From IMG/VR virus record IMGVR_UViG_3300030101_002876, positions 2,286-23,901 of that record: 21,616 nucleotides of DNA. One strand, 5' to 3'. Origin of the DNA: a virus. The notes under the pieces are model-generated. The model was not told the origin of the DNA, did no database searches, and saw nothing but the letters and a program-made list of their open reading frames with translations. Each line of letters starts with the position of its first letter. Position 1 is the stretch's first letter. The translations under genes were made by a program, and so were the position numbers. Below are positions 21,365 to 21,616 of the stretch, in pieces.

Positions 21365-21616
21365 GTTTTCGCTCCCTTAAAATTTTTAGTTTTTCTTTTA
21401 GTAAAGCATAAAATTCAGGATTTTCATATTCCCTCTTTTTACGAGTCTCCCTATTTCTCATAAGTAATTTCTCAAATCTATCCCGACCTATTCTTTTTAT
21501 TTTATGCTCTCGATGTTTCTCAGGATTAGCTGTCAGGTAGGAATGACACCCGTAGCATAAAGCCTCGCAATTAATCTCGTCAAACCTAGTGGCGTAGGCT
21601 CTTCGTCCGAAAAAAT
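21339..21616 (-). CDS. HNH/Rap-like endonuclease, C-terminal part (runs off the window)
   Basis: The frame is open from the right edge (first full codon at 21614) to a TAG at 21341-21339, giving 91 residues. It begins FFGRRAYATRFDEINCEALC and continues YGCHSYLTANPEKH, with a Cys pair (C20, C23 of the fragment) and a conserved helix RIGRDRFEKLLMRN. This resembles the end of NinG/Rap and HNH-type recombination nucleases of phages, in which a zinc-binding CxxC follows the metal-finger His. The His-containing start is outside the window. Position before a replication gene fits a lambda nin-like recombination role. Confidence 0.78.
   Translation of the reverse strand, partial: FFGRRAYATRFDEINCEALCYGCHSYLTANPEKHREHKIKRIGRDRFEKLLMRNRETRKKREYENPEFYALLKEKLKILRERKHGKGENDK

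Noticed and set aside
1-21616. Integrated prophage with bacterial flanks
   Set aside because: No bacterial genes, integrase, repressor or attachment site are visible; both ends stop inside phage genes.

Overview
The window is about half of the genome of a tailed, double-stranded DNA bacteriophage with a long non-contractile tail (siphovirus type). Every gene I can support lies on the minus strand, so the genome reads from the right end (21616) to the left end (1). The order is HNH nuclease, replication protein, ParB/PAPS-reductase-like accessory genes, terminase, portal, capsid, fibres, lysis, head-tail joining, tail tube, tail chaperones and tape measure. I see no integrase, repressor, tRNA, rRNA, IS element or CRISPR array. 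The DNA is AT-rich by eye. Most genes have clear AGGAG-type Shine-Dalgarno sites, and neighbours overlap by ATGA or TAATG, so translation is strongly coupled. Strong SD use argues against a Bacteroidota host. The IbrA/IbrB-like pair and the GH108 lysozyme are compatible with a proteobacterial host, but the host cannot be fixed from this sequence.

Right part (16.4-21.6 kb): an HNH/Rap-like nuclease cut by the window edge, a DnaT-like replication protein with a C-terminal zinc ribbon, a 59-aa gene and a Cys-rich small gene. An accessory block follows: a ParB-like protein, a membrane peptide, a two-domain cupin, a zinc-ribbon protein, a PAPS-reductase-family protein resembling E. coli IbrA/YbdN and a ParB-like partner resembling IbrB/YbdM. 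This block is the best candidate for an uncharacterised system. Next comes a probable small terminase.

Middle (10.8-16.4 kb): large terminase, portal, a small helical protein, a virion-morphogenesis protein, a Mu F-like minor head protein, a 35-aa basic peptide, a coiled-coil scaffold and the major capsid protein. A rho-independent terminator follows the capsid gene.

Left part (1-10.7 kb): a Lys-tailed peptide, a beta-rich capsid-decoration or fibre candidate, two fibre-like proteins sharing an N-terminal adaptor, and two tiny coupled ORFs. Three single-pass membrane proteins and two extremely basic proteins lead to the lysozyme. Then come a zinc-ribbon metallophosphoesterase, head-tail joining proteins, the tail tube, G and GT tail chaperones joined by a lambda-like -1 frameshift (GGGAAAT), and the N-terminal ~534 codons of the tape measure.

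Several genes shorter than 60 codons (59, 52, 42, 37 and 35 aa) are supported by start/stop overlaps and in most cases an SD site. At the base level, the palindromes GATC, CCGG and CGCG were not found anywhere in the 21.6 kb by manual reading, which suggests strong selection by restriction systems.
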